Assembly (NCBI RefSeq): GCF_034676545.1
Contig: NZ_JAUCBZ010000015.1
Location: 837,001 to 901,000 of the forward strand
DNA: 64,000 nucleotides
Source: Pararhodobacter sp.
GTDB lineage: Bacteria > Pseudomonadota > Alphaproteobacteria > Rhodobacterales > Rhodobacteraceae
Reading direction: 5' to 3'
Both the position numbers and the translations under genes were made by a program. Below the pieces are notes generated by a model. It was given only the letters and a program-made list of their open reading frames with translations, did not search any database and had not been told where the DNA came from. Shown here one piece after another: positions 42,205-50,904 of this stretch. Position 1 is the first letter of the stretch. Each line of letters opens with the position of its first letter.

Positions 42205-42930
42205 ATGGGTATTCTAGATCACCACAAGAAAATCGAAACGCACGCCACCTTGTTGCTGGTCCTCAGCTTTCTGGTGGTCACCATTGGCGGCCTCGTGCAG
42301 ATCGTGCCTCTGTTCTATCTTGAGAACACGATCGAAGAGGTCGAGGGGATGCGCCCTTACGCACCGCTGGAACTTGCGGGACGTGAGATCTATGTGCGCG
42401 AAGGCTGCTACACCTGTCACAGCCAGATGATCCGCCCGATGCGTGACGAAGTCGAGCGGTACGGCCCCTATTCGCTGGCGGCGGAGTCGATGTACGACCA
42501 TCCGTTCCAGTGGGGCTCCAAGCGGACCGGGCCTGACCTGGCCCGTCTGGGCGGGCGCTATTCGGACGAATGGCACGTCGCCCACATGACCGACCCGCGC
42601 AGCGTTGTGCCGGAATCGGTGATGCCAACCTACGGCTACCTGTCGAACACCGTGATCGACGGCCGCTATGTCGAGGATCTGTTGCGCACCTATCGCATGG
42701 TGGGCGTGCCCTACAGCGACGAGATGCTGGAAAATGCCCGCGCCGACTTCCTGGCACAGGCTGATCCTGACGCGGATCATTCGGGCTTGCTGGAACGCTA
42801 TCACTCGGCACAGACGCGGAACTTCGATGGCCAGCCGGAACTGACGGAAATGGACGCAATCATCGCCTATTTCCAGATGCTCGGAACGTTGGTTGATCGC
42901 AGCACCTTCGTCGTCGACGCAAGCCGCTAA
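42205..42930 (+). CDS. ccoO: cbb3-type cytochrome c oxidase subunit II (monoheme)
   Basis: A 241-aa membrane-anchored cytochrome c. One N-terminal helix (TLLLVLSFLVVTIGGLVQIV) precedes CYTCH, the single heme c site; later MPTYGYL supplies the axial Met. It passes electrons from CcoP to CcoN. GGAGG precedes ATG 42205, 11 bases after ccoN. Confidence 0.97.
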   Translation: MGILDHHKKIETHATLLLVLSFLVVTIGGLVQIVPLFYLENTIEEVEGMRPYAPLELAGREIYVREGCYTCHSQMIRPMRDEVERYGPYSLAAESMYDHPFQWGSKRTGPDLARLGGRYSDEWHVAHMTDPRSVVPESVMPTYGYLSNTVIDGRYVEDLLRTYRMVGVPYSDEMLENARADFLAQADPDADHSGLLERYHSAQTRNFDGQPELTEMDAIIAYFQMLGTLVDRSTFVVDASR

Positions 42931-42943
42931 GGAGGAAGGGATC

Positions 42944-43162
42944 ATGGAAACCTACACCCTGCTCAGAGAGTTCGCGGACAGCTGGTATCTGCTGTTCATG
43001 ACCTTGTTCTTTATCGGCATCGTGATCTGGGCGTTTCGCCCGGGCAGCAAGGCAGTACATGCCGAAACGGCGTCGATGATCTTCCGCAATGACGACAGAC
43101 CGGCACAGGACGGGGCACCAGCCCCCTCCTCGGGTCGGGATCACAGCCAGGGAGCACGCTGA
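42944..43162 (+). CDS. ccoQ: cbb3-type oxidase small subunit CcoQ
   Basis: A 72-aa single-helix protein (LREFADSWYLLFMTLFFIGI) with a polar tail containing FRPGSK. CcoQ stabilises the cbb3 complex in the presence of oxygen in characterised species. GGAGG stands 6 bases before the ATG. Its TGA shares one base with the ccoP ATG. Confidence 0.94.
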   Translation: METYTLLREFADSWYLLFMTLFFIGIVIWAFRPGSKAVHAETASMIFRNDDRPAQDGAPAPSSGRDHSQGAR

Positions 43163-44040
43163 TGGCCGCTCAACCAAAGAAAAAGCCCAAAGGCGATCCG
43201 TCGACGACGGGCCATTCGTGGGACGGGATCGAAGAGTTCGATAACCCGATGCCGCGTTGGTGGCTCTGGTCGTTCTACATCACCATCATCTGGGCCGTGA
43301 TCTACATGATCTTCTACCCGGCTTGGCCGCTGATCAACTCGGCGACCACGGGCATCCTTGGCTACTCGACGCGCGCCGAAGTCGCGGCCGAGATCGCCGC
43401 CGTCGATGCGCGCAACCAGGTCTGGTATGACCGCCTGATGGAGGCTGATCTGGCCAGCATCACCGACGACGCCGAATTGCAACGCTTTGCGGTCAACGCG
43501 GGCGCGGCAGTGTTCCGGGCGCAATGTTCGCAGTGCCACGGTGCGGGTGCGGCGGGCGTTCAGGCCGGCGGCTTCCCGAACCTGCTCGACGACGAGTGGA
43601 TCTGGGGCGGCACGATCGAGGACATCGAGCAGACCGTCACGCATGGCATCCGCAACGAGGATTATCCGGATGCACGTTGGTCGGAAATGCCCGCCTTCGG
43701 GCGTGATGAACTGCTGACCGGTGAAGAAATCGACCAGGTTGTGCAGCATGTTCTGAACATCTCGGGCCAACCCCATGATGCCACACTGGCATTGGCGGGT
43801 GCCGAGGTCTTCGATTTGAACTGTTCCTCCTGCCACGGTATCGACGGCGAAGGCGACACCTTCTCGGGCGCGCCAGCGTTGAACAACGCCATCTGGCTTT
43901 ATGGTGGTGATGCGGAAACGATCCATGAAACCGTCATGAATGCCCGGTTCGGCATCATGCCCGGTTTCGGCGAGCGACTGCCAGCCGCGCAGGTCCGCGC
44001 CGTTGCGGCCTATATCCACCAGTTGGGCGGCGGTCAGTAA
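43162..44040 (+). CDS. ccoP: cbb3-type cytochrome c oxidase subunit III (diheme)
   Basis: A 292-aa subunit with one N-terminal membrane helix (WWLWSFYITIIWAVIYMIFY) and two heme c sites, CSQCH and CSSCH, in the periplasm. It is the electron entry point of the oxidase, taking electrons from soluble or membrane cytochrome c. Axial Met candidates are in MPAFG and MPGFG. It ends the ccoNOQP operon. Confidence 0.97.
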   Translation: MAAQPKKKPKGDPSTTGHSWDGIEEFDNPMPRWWLWSFYITIIWAVIYMIFYPAWPLINSATTGILGYSTRAEVAAEIAAVDARNQVWYDRLMEADLASITDDAELQRFAVNAGAAVFRAQCSQCHGAGAAGVQAGGFPNLLDDEWIWGGTIEDIEQTVTHGIRNEDYPDARWSEMPAFGRDELLTGEEIDQVVQHVLNISGQPHDATLALAGAEVFDLNCSSCHGIDGEGDTFSGAPALNNAIWLYGGDAETIHETVMNARFGIMPGFGERLPAAQVRAVAAYIHQLGGGQ

Positions 44041-44084
44041 CCGACACTGCGATCTGGCGCTCCGGGCAATCGGGGCGTCAGGGG

Positions 44085-44188
44085 CTGCACCAACCCCCGG
44101 TCCTGTTCGCGCGTTTCCAGGGGGTTTGGTGCAGTCAAGGCTGACACCAAGGGCGCGCCCGGCCACTCCGGCCGGAGTGCGCCTTTTT
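44085..44188 (+). terminator. two hairpins ending ccoNOQP
   Basis: CTGCACCAACCCCC (44085-44098) pairs with GGGGGTTTGGTGCAG (44120-44134, one bulge). A second hairpin has GGCGC (44152-44156) and GCGCC (44179-44183), enclosing the palindrome CACTCCGGCCGGAGTG, and is followed by TTTTT at 44184-44188, a good Rho-independent terminator. Confidence 0.8.
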
Positions 44189-44219
44189 GGCGCATAACCC
44201 ATTTTTAAAATCCGTATTA

Positions 44220-44233
44220 TTGATTCAAGTCAA
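44220..44233 (+). promoter_or_regulatory. Fnr box upstream of ccoG
   Basis: TTGAT-TCAA-GTCAA matches the consensus at 9 of 10 positions. A class II start would fall at 44268, with CAATCA at -12 to -7; the hemN promoter has CAATCT at the same place. The ccoG GTG follows at 44292. Confidence 0.85.
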
Positions 44234-44291
44234 GGCTGGAATGCGGGTAGGGTGTCAATCACGCTCAAGGCCACCAACAAGGAGCGAATCC

Positions 44292-45716
44292 GTGAGTTCG
44301 TCAGAAGAAAAAAGCCTCTACGAAAAACGCGAGCCGATCTTTCCAAAGCGTGTCAAAGGGGCGTTTCGCAACCTCAAGTGGTGGTTGATGGCGTTCACGC
44401 TGGGCATTTACTACATAACACCTTGGATTCGCTGGGATCGTGGGCCGGTTCTGCCGGATCAGGCGGTTCTGGTCGATCTCGCCAATCGACGTTTTTTCTT
44501 CTTCATGGTCGAAATCTGGCCGCATGAGTTCTACTTCGTCGCGGGCCTGTTGATCATGGCCGGCATCGGGTTGTTCCTGTTCACCTCGGCGCTGGGGCGT
44601 GTGTGGTGCGGGTATGCCTGCCCGCAAACCGTCTGGACCGACCTGTACATCCTTGTCGAACGCTGGATCGAGGGCGACCGCAACGCGCGGGTCCGGTTGC
44701 ATCGCCAGAAATGGGGTGCCGAGAAAATCCGCAAATATGGGTTGAAATGGCTGGTCTGGTTGCTGATCGGTTTGGCCACCGGCGGGGCCTGGGTGTTCTA
44801 TTTCACCGATGCGCCGACCTTGCTGCGCGATCTTCTGTCGTTCAACGCGCATCCGGTTGCCTATGGCACGATCATTTTCCTGACCCTCACGACATTCCTG
44901 TTCGGGGGCTTCTTCCGCGAGCAGATCTGTATCTATGCCTGCCCCTGGCCGCGGATTCAGGCCGCGATGATGGACGAGGACACGATCACCATCGGCTATC
45001 GGGATTGGCGCGGTGAACCACGCGGCAAACAACGCAAGGGTGCCGAGGCTGAAAAACTGGGCGATTGCATCGACTGCATGGCCTGCGTCAACGTCTGCCC
45101 GATGGGCATTGATATTCGCGACGGGCAACAAATGGCCTGTATCACCTGCGGCCTGTGCATCGACGCCTGCGACGATATCATGGACAAGATTGGCAAGCCT
45201 CGCGGGTTGATCGGCTATCTGGCCCTGACCGACGAGGTCAGCGAACGCAAGGGCGAAGCGCCCAAGTCGGTCTGGAAGCATATCTTCCGGCCGCGCACGA
45301 TCGTTTACACCGTGCTCTGGGGCGGTATTGGGCTGGGGCTTCTGGTCGCCTTGTTCCTGCGCACGGATGTGGATATGTCGATCTCACCGATCCGCAATCC
45401 GACGCATGTGGTGTTGGCCGATGGCTCGGTGCGCAACGCCTATGACATCCGCTTGCGCAACATGAACCAGGAGGCGCGTGAATTCCTGCTGTCGGTGGCG
45501 GATAACAACGATATCATCCTGACGATGGAAGGCATTGACGGCCAGAGCGTTCTCGTCGGACCGGACGAGCAATTGAACCAACGCGTCTACCTGACCGCAA
45601 TGCCCAACACACCCGAGACCGCGGCGGGCATCACACCGGTGAGGATCTGGGTTTCTGTGGTCGGCGGCGAAGAGCGGATTTACGGCGAGACCGTCTTTAA
45701 CGGAAGGGGTCGATAA
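44292..45716 (+). CDS. ccoG: cbb3 oxidase assembly ferredoxin-like protein CcoG
   Basis: A 474-aa membrane protein of the RdxA/CcoG family. It has membrane helices around CGYACPQTVWTDLY and EQICIYACPWPRIQAAMMDED, two 4Fe-4S motifs (CIDCMACVNVCP and CITCGLCIDACD), and a C-terminal immunoglobulin-like domain. CcoG is thought to reduce Cu(II) for cbb3 assembly. GTG 44292 is chosen with AAGGAG upstream. Confidence 0.95.
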   Translation: MSSSEEKSLYEKREPIFPKRVKGAFRNLKWWLMAFTLGIYYITPWIRWDRGPVLPDQAVLVDLANRRFFFFMVEIWPHEFYFVAGLLIMAGIGLFLFTSALGRVWCGYACPQTVWTDLYILVERWIEGDRNARVRLHRQKWGAEKIRKYGLKWLVWLLIGLATGGAWVFYFTDAPTLLRDLLSFNAHPVAYGTIIFLTLTTFLFGGFFREQICIYACPWPRIQAAMMDEDTITIGYRDWRGEPRGKQRKGAEAEKLGDCIDCMACVNVCPMGIDIRDGQQMACITCGLCIDACDDIMDKIGKPRGLIGYLALTDEVSERKGEAPKSVWKHIFRPRTIVYTVLWGGIGLGLLVALFLRTDVDMSISPIRNPTHVVLADGSVRNAYDIRLRNMNQEAREFLLSVADNNDIILTMEGIDGQSVLVGPDEQLNQRVYLTAMPNTPETAAGITPVRIWVSVVGGEERIYGETVFNGRGR

Positions 45717-46183
45717 TGGCGAAATCTGGCGAGCGCGAACTCACCGGGCGCGGCGTGCTGATGATCACGGTCGGCGCGTTCGGGGTCATCATCGGCGTGA
45801 ATTTGTTCATGGCCTATGTTGCGATTGATACCTTTCCGGGGCTTGAGGTGCGCAACTCGTATGTTGCCAGCCAGGGGTTCAACGAACGCCAGGCAAGCCA
45901 ACGCGCGCTGGGCTGGACCACCGAGGCCGACCTGACCGCAGGACGATTGCGCCTTGCGATCAACAACGCCAACGGCTCGATTGCGGCGATTGACAGCTTG
46001 CAGGTCACGCTGGGCCGCCCGACCACTGCGCGCGAAGACTTCATGCCCGAAATGCGCCTCGAAGATGGGGCCTATGTTGCCGATGTCGACGTCGATTACG
46101 GTAACTGGAACCTGCATATTGTCGCAGTTGCCGCCGATGGCACTGATTTCACGCAGCGCATCGGCCTGATCCACCATCGTTGA
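45716..46183 (+). CDS. ccoH: FixH/CcoH cbb3 assembly protein
   Basis: A 155-aa protein with one N-terminal helix (RGVLMITVGAFGVIIGVNLF) and a periplasmic domain containing YVASQGFNERQASQRALGW, a hallmark of FixH. It is needed for stable assembly of the oxidase. The start overlaps the ccoG stop (taATGg). Confidence 0.93.
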   Translation: MAKSGERELTGRGVLMITVGAFGVIIGVNLFMAYVAIDTFPGLEVRNSYVASQGFNERQASQRALGWTTEADLTAGRLRLAINNANGSIAAIDSLQVTLGRPTTAREDFMPEMRLEDGAYVADVDVDYGNWNLHIVAVAADGTDFTQRIGLIHHR

Positions 46184-46193
46184 AGGCCACGCC

Positions 46194-48389
46194 ATGACCG
46201 ACACGTTTGACGCGCCCTCTGTTTCGGCCTGCCCGGCTTGCTCCGTCGCCCCGTCGGCGATGGAGCGCGCGGCGGCGGCCAAGGCCGAGAAGGGCGCGCG
46301 CCTGATGCTGTCGGTGCCTGACGCGCATTGCGCGCTGTGTATCTCGACGATCGAGCGCGATCTGGAGGTCATGCCGGGCATTCGGTCCGCACGGCTGAAC
46401 CTGACCCTGCGGCGGGTCTCGGTCGATGCGGATATCGACGTGACGCCCGAGCAGGTCATCGAACGCCTGGCCACCGTCGGCTATACCGCCCATGAGCTGG
46501 ACCCCGGCACCCTGTCGATGACCCACACCGACCGCCAGGGCCGCGATCTGCTGATGCGCCTGGGCGTGGCCGGGTTCAGCATGATGAATATCATGCTGCT
46601 GTCGGTGGCGGTGTGGTCTGGCGCGACGGATGCGACGCGCGACCTGTTCCATCTGATCTCGGGGGCGATTGCCCTGCCGACCGTGGCTTTTTCGGCGCAA
46701 CCCTTCTTTCGCAAGGCGATTGCCGGGGTGCGTGCCGGTCGCCTCGACATGGATTTCCCGATCTCGCTGGCCATCATTCTGGCCACCGGAATTTCGCTTT
46801 ATGAGACGTTGAACAGCGGGCACCACGCCTATTTCGATGCGGCGGTGATGCTGACCTTCTTCCTGTTGGCGGGCCGTTATCTGGATTTCCGCACCCGCGC
46901 CGTGGCGCGCTCTGCCGCGCAGGAATTGGCCGCGCTCGAGGTGCCGCGCGCGATCCGCCTGACCGGAACCACCGAGGAAACCGTGTCCGTCGCCGAACTG
47001 AAGGTCGGCGATCTGGTGCTGGTCCGTCCCGGTGGGCGCATCCCGGTGGACGGGGTGATCACGGCGGGCACTTCGGAACTCGACCGCTCCTTGCTGACCG
47101 GCGAGACCTTGCCGGTCTTCGCCAGCCCCGATCTGGTGGTGTCTGCTGGCGCGGTGAACCTGACCGGCCCCTTGACCGTGCGCGTGACGGCGGCGGGCAA
47201 GGACAGCTCGTTGCACCGCATGGCCGATCTGGTGGCCATCGCCGAAAACGCGCGCAACAAATACACGACCTTGGCCGAACGCGCCGCGCGGATGTATTCG
47301 CCCAGCGTGCATATCCTCGCCTTCGGGGCCTTCGTGGTCTGGATGTATATCACCGGCGGCGACGCGCGCTTTGCCCTGAACATCGCCGCGGCGACGCTGA
47401 TCATCACCTGCCCCTGCGCGCTGGGTCTGGCCGTGCCTGCGGTCGTGACGGCGGCCTCGGGCAAGCTGTTTCGCGCCGGGCTGTTGATCAAGGATGGCTC
47501 CGCGCTGGAGCGTCTGGCCGAGGTTGATACCGTCGTCTTCGACAAGACCGGCACCCTGACGATGGGCACCCCGCAGCCGGTGAACCTGCAGGATCTGAGC
47601 CGTCAGGATCTCGGCGTTGCCGCCGGGTTGGCGAGTGCCTCCAGTCACCCGCTGGCGATATCACTGGCCAAATCCGCCCGCGCGCAAGGCGTTGTCCCGG
47701 CAATGCTGGACGATATCGCCGAGGTGCCCGGCCACGGGATTCAAGCCCTGTGGCATGGTCAGCGCGTGCGTTTGGGGCGCGCGAACTGGGTCGGGGCCGA
47801 GGCTCTGAACGTCACCGCCACCTATCTCGCGATTGGCACGCAGCCGCCGCACGCGATCGCCTTTGCCGACCAATTGCGCGATGGCGCCGCCGAGGCCGTG
47901 GCGGCCTTCAAGGCGCAGGGCAAGCAGGTCATCCTGATCTCGGGCGACGTGCCCGGCGCGGTTGGTGATCTGGCGGCGCGACTGGGCATCGACGACTGGC
48001 GCGCCGAGGCCCTGCCGCAAGACAAGGCCGACGCGATCAATGCGCTTCAGGCGCAGGGGCACCGGGTGCTGATGGTCGGCGACGGGTTGAACGACACGGT
48101 TGCGCTGGTCGCGGCGCATGTCTCGATCTCGCCCGCCTCGGCACTGGATGCGGCGCGCGTGGCCTCGGATATCGTGCTGCTGGGCGCCTCGCTGGCCCCA
48201 TTGCCCGAGGCACAGCGCGTCTCGGTGCTTGCCGTCAGGCGCATCCGCCAGAATTTCGCGGTGTCGTTTGGCTATAACATCATCGCCGTGCCGATTGCGC
48301 TGATCGGGCTGGCCTCGCCGCTGCTGGCAGCGCTGGCAATGTCGCTGTCGTCGATAACCGTCGCGCTGAACGCTTTGCGGCTGAAATAA
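46194..48389 (+). CDS. ccoI: cbb3 oxidase copper-transporting P-type ATPase CcoI/FixI
   Basis: A 731-aa P1B-type ATPase that supplies copper to cbb3 oxidase. CPAC near the start and HCALCISTIERDLE form the metal-binding domain; TCPCALGLAVPA is the copper site in the membrane; DKTGTLT is phosphorylated; GDGLNDTVAL closes the ATP site. N-terminal metal domain is followed by eight helices. It starts 10 bases after ccoH. Confidence 0.95.
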   Translation: MTDTFDAPSVSACPACSVAPSAMERAAAAKAEKGARLMLSVPDAHCALCISTIERDLEVMPGIRSARLNLTLRRVSVDADIDVTPEQVIERLATVGYTAHELDPGTLSMTHTDRQGRDLLMRLGVAGFSMMNIMLLSVAVWSGATDATRDLFHLISGAIALPTVAFSAQPFFRKAIAGVRAGRLDMDFPISLAIILATGISLYETLNSGHHAYFDAAVMLTFFLLAGRYLDFRTRAVARSAAQELAALEVPRAIRLTGTTEETVSVAELKVGDLVLVRPGGRIPVDGVITAGTSELDRSLLTGETLPVFASPDLVVSAGAVNLTGPLTVRVTAAGKDSSLHRMADLVAIAENARNKYTTLAERAARMYSPSVHILAFGAFVVWMYITGGDARFALNIAAATLIITCPCALGLAVPAVVTAASGKLFRAGLLIKDGSALERLAEVDTVVFDKTGTLTMGTPQPVNLQDLSRQDLGVAAGLASASSHPLAISLAKSARAQGVVPAMLDDIAEVPGHGIQALWHGQRVRLGRANWVGAEALNVTATYLAIGTQPPHAIAFADQLRDGAAEAVAAFKAQGKQVILISGDVPGAVGDLAARLGIDDWRAEALPQDKADAINALQAQGHRVLMVGDGLNDTVALVAAHVSISPASALDAARVASDIVLLGASLAPLPEAQRVSVLAVRRIRQNFAVSFGYNIIAVPIALIGLASPLLAALAMSLSSITVALNALRLK

Positions 48390-48426
48390 CGCGCCTTAGC
48401 ATGTAGGCGCAAGGATCGGATAGACA

Positions 48427-48585
48427 ATGGATATTCTGGCAGTACTGATCCCCGTGTCCCTGATCTTGGGGCTGGTCGGCCTCGCGGCCTTCTGGTGGAC
48501 CCTGCGGCGCGGCCAATATGACGACCCCGAGGGCGACAGCCAGCGCATCTTGCGCGGGGATTACGACGATCACCCCAAACCGTGA
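48427..48585 (+). CDS. ccoS: cbb3 oxidase maturation protein CcoS
   Basis: A 52-aa protein: MDILAVLIPVSLILGLVGLA is the membrane helix, followed by FWWTLRRGQYDDPEGDSQRI, the CcoS signature, and an acidic tail. CcoS is needed to insert heme b and copper into CcoN in Rhodobacter. It ends the ccoGHIS cluster. Confidence 0.92.
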   Translation: MDILAVLIPVSLILGLVGLAAFWWTLRRGQYDDPEGDSQRILRGDYDDHPKP

Positions 48586-48640
48586 CGCTGGCTGCCGGGA
48601 AAAACCTCATCCGAGATGTCGGTCTTCTACCGCGCCGGGC

Positions 48641-48670
48641 TTGACCTTTGGGCACCAGAGACCCTTATTA
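48641..48670 (+). promoter_or_regulatory. candidate sigma-70 promoter for sodB
   Basis: TTGACC at 48641-48646 and TTATTA at 48665-48670 have an 18-base spacer, 35 bases upstream of the sodB ATG. No Fur-like box is visible. Confidence 0.45.
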
Positions 48671-48704
48671 CTCTCAACGGGATAACCAACCAATGAGGAC
48701 CGCT

Positions 48705-49313
48705 ATGTCATTTACCCTTCCTGACCTGCCCTATGCCCACGACGCCCTTGCTGCGCTTGGCATGAGCAAAGAGACGCTGGAGTATCATCACGACCTGCAC
48801 CACAAGGCCTATGTCGACAACGGCAACAAGCTGATTGCCGGGACCGAGTGGGAGGGCAAGTCGTTGGAGGACATCGTCACCGGCACCTATCAGGCCGGGG
48901 CGGTGGCGCAGAACGGGATTTTCAACAATGCCTCGCAGCATTGGAATCACGCGCAGTTCTGGGAGATGATGGGGCCGAATGGCAAGGCGATGCCGTCGGA
49001 ACTGGAAGCCGCGATTGTGGACTCGTTCGGGTCGGTGCAGAAGTTCAAGGATGACTTCGCGGCGGCGGGTGCCGGGCAGTTTGGCTCGGGCTGGTGCTGG
49101 CTGGTTCGGGACAAGGACGGTGGGTTGAAGGTCACCAAGACGGAAAACGGCGTGAACCCGCTGTGTTTCGGGCAGACGGCGCTGCTGGGCTGTGATGTTT
49201 GGGAGCATTCCTATTACATTGATTTCCGCAACAAGCGCCCGGCCTATCTGACCAACTTCCTTGAAAAGCTGGTCAACTGGGAAAACGTGGCGGCGCGGTT
49301 GGCCTCGGCTTGA
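48705..49313 (+). CDS. sodB: iron superoxide dismutase (Fe/Mn family)
   Basis: A 202-aa dismutase that removes superoxide. MSFTLPDLPYAHDALA is the typical start, HHDLHHKAYVDNGN and NNASQHWNHAQFWEMM carry metal histidines, and DVWEHSYYIDFRNKRPAYL the last Asp and His. The NNASQHWNH/GAGQFGSGW pattern fits the iron type. GAGGA precedes ATG 48705; an ATG at 48693 is possible. It is a stand-alone gene after ccoS. Confidence 0.95.
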   Translation: MSFTLPDLPYAHDALAALGMSKETLEYHHDLHHKAYVDNGNKLIAGTEWEGKSLEDIVTGTYQAGAVAQNGIFNNASQHWNHAQFWEMMGPNGKAMPSELEAAIVDSFGSVQKFKDDFAAAGAGQFGSGWCWLVRDKDGGLKVTKTENGVNPLCFGQTALLGCDVWEHSYYIDFRNKRPAYLTNFLEKLVNWENVAARLASA

Positions 49314-49336
49314 ATGTGCTGGATTGACGGACGGGG

Positions 49337-49361
49337 AAGGGGGGCTTTGGCCCCCCTTTTT
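49337..49361 (+). terminator. Rho-independent terminator after sodB
   Basis: AAGGGGGGC (49337-49345) and GCCCCCCTT (49350-49358) pair around TTTG, with a T-run to 49361. Confidence 0.92.
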
Positions 49362-49470
49362 CCTGCGCGGTGTCGGGGGTGTCCCCCCGTGGGACAGGGT
49401 GTGAGACAGGGGAAATCAAGGGGTTGGCGTGCAGCGTTTACCCTTTGATAACGGTTCCACGCCGTAAAGA

Positions 49471-49530
49471 AGGGGCCAGCCCCTCGGCGCGGGTGCGCCT
49501 CACCCCGGGATATTTGGGGAACCAAGAGCA
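49471..49530. repeat. hairpin plus GGATATTT..CAAGAGCA element, copy 3 (variant)
   Basis: AGGGGC (49471-49476) pairs with GCCCCT (49479-49484), and after CACCCCGG comes GGATATTTGGGGAACCAAGA (49508-49527). Compared with the other copies, GAGTATTT is GGATATTT and GCAAGATGAA is CCAAGAGCA. It lies in the leader of the DUF429 gene, and the ribosome site AGAGGAG follows directly. Confidence 0.6.
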
Positions 49531-49547
49531 CCGCAAGAGGAGAGGTG

Positions 49548-50378
49548 ATGCAAGTTGTGAGCGGGCAAACCGAGTGTATCGTGTTCGGGTTTGACAGTGC
49601 CTGGACCGACAATCCGAAGGCCCCCGGTGCGATTGCTGCGCTGGGGTTTGATGCGGCCGGGCAGGGTGTGTTTCATGCGCCCGAACTGGTCAGTTTCGCG
49701 CAGGCGGCGGTGTATGTGCATGCGCGCCGCGTGGGGTATGGCCTGAGCCTGATTGCGCTGGATCAGCCGAGTGTGGTGCCGAATGCGGGCGGGATGCGGC
49801 CCGCCGAGCGGGTGGCGGCCTCGGTCCTGTCCTATACCGGGGGCGGGGTGCAGCCTGCCAATCGCGGAAAACACAGGATGTTTGGCGATCATGCGCCGCT
49901 GTGGCGGTTTCTGGACAGTGTCGAGGCGTGGCAGGAGGTTGCCTTGTCGCGGCGGGCAGTGACCGGGCATTTCCTGATCGAGGTGTTTCCGGCGCTTGCC
50001 CTGGCCGGGTTGCATGAGGGGTTTGCGGCGCGATTGGGTGCGCCGAAGTATAACCCGCAAAACCGCAAGACGTACCGGCACGCGGATTGGGGGGCGGTGT
50101 GCCGGGTGGCGGCGGAGGCGGCGGCGCGGTTGGTGGTGCCGGCCCTGACGACGTGGTTCGCGCAGATGGCGCAGATGGCCGCGCCCGGGAAGGGTGATCA
50201 GGACCGGCTGGATGCGGCGCTGTGCGTGTTGATCGGGTTGATCTGGCGGGCGGCCCCCGAGGGGGAAGCGCTGTGCATTGGTGATGCGCGGGCGGGGTAT
50301 ATTGTGACGCCGGTTTCTGCACCGGTACGGGCGCGGTTAGCGGCGGCGGCGGCGCGGTTGGGGGTGTTCCTTGGTTGA
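49548..50378 (+). CDS. DUF429 domain protein (predicted nuclease fold)
   Basis: A 276-aa protein. IVFGFDSAWTDNPKAPGAIAA and LIALDQPSVVPN are the DUF429 motifs, with Asp residues in the pattern of an RNase H-like fold; EVFPALALAG and KYNPQNRKTYRH follow, and KGDQDRLDAALCVLIGLIW near the end has the last acidic pair. A nuclease activity is predicted for the family, not proven. GTG 49545 would add one residue. Confidence 0.82.
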   Translation: MQVVSGQTECIVFGFDSAWTDNPKAPGAIAALGFDAAGQGVFHAPELVSFAQAAVYVHARRVGYGLSLIALDQPSVVPNAGGMRPAERVAASVLSYTGGGVQPANRGKHRMFGDHAPLWRFLDSVEAWQEVALSRRAVTGHFLIEVFPALALAGLHEGFAARLGAPKYNPQNRKTYRHADWGAVCRVAAEAAARLVVPALTTWFAQMAQMAAPGKGDQDRLDAALCVLIGLIWRAAPEGEALCIGDARAGYIVTPVSAPVRARLAAAAARLGVFLG

Positions 50379-50904
50379 CGCCGCGCGTGGGGCGGGCGTG
50401 GTGATGTGAGTATTTTTGGCAAGATGAAGCCGCAAGTGCGGGTGTGCGACCCGGCGCGTTTGCAAGGGTTCAGGGGGCGCCCGTTTTGGGGGGAGGCCGC
50501 GTTGGCAAGGCAATGGCACGCACGGCGGAAGGTGGGTTCCATCGGGTGTGACAGGGGTTGGATGGGGGGCGCATCAGGGTGCTCGCCGTTGCAAGGGGGG
50601 CGGCGGCGGTTGCGGGGCGGCGTGTTTTCTTGCCTTGTTGAACCCGTCACACCATCGCAGTTGGTGGGCGTAGCGGTTGCCGGGTGCCGGGTGTGTCAGC
50701 CCGGAGACCCGAGCGCGCGCCGGATCTGGGTGGGGTTTTTTGGTCTTTGGTGCGCAGGGCAAGGGGGACAATGTGGCGGATATCGCCGGGCCCTGGCGAA
50801 GCCGTCTGGCCCGCGACGGTGCGGGGCGTTGATCCTTCGGGGTGCCGGACTGGTGTTTGGTGATTGCGGCCTGACCGCATTTCGGGTGAGCGCCCCCCGA
50901 GACG
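50379..50904. other. 526-base gap with no supported gene; GAGTATTT..GCAAGATGAA element, copy 4
   Basis: GAGTATTTTTGGCAAGATGA stands at 50408-50427. The rest is strikingly G-rich on the plus strand with repeated GGGG and GGTG runs. A long open frame exists on the plus strand (from 50406) and another on the minus strand, but neither has a ribosome site or family sequence, and both run into the antisense of speB. The gap may be the leftover of a lost gene. Confidence 0.5.
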
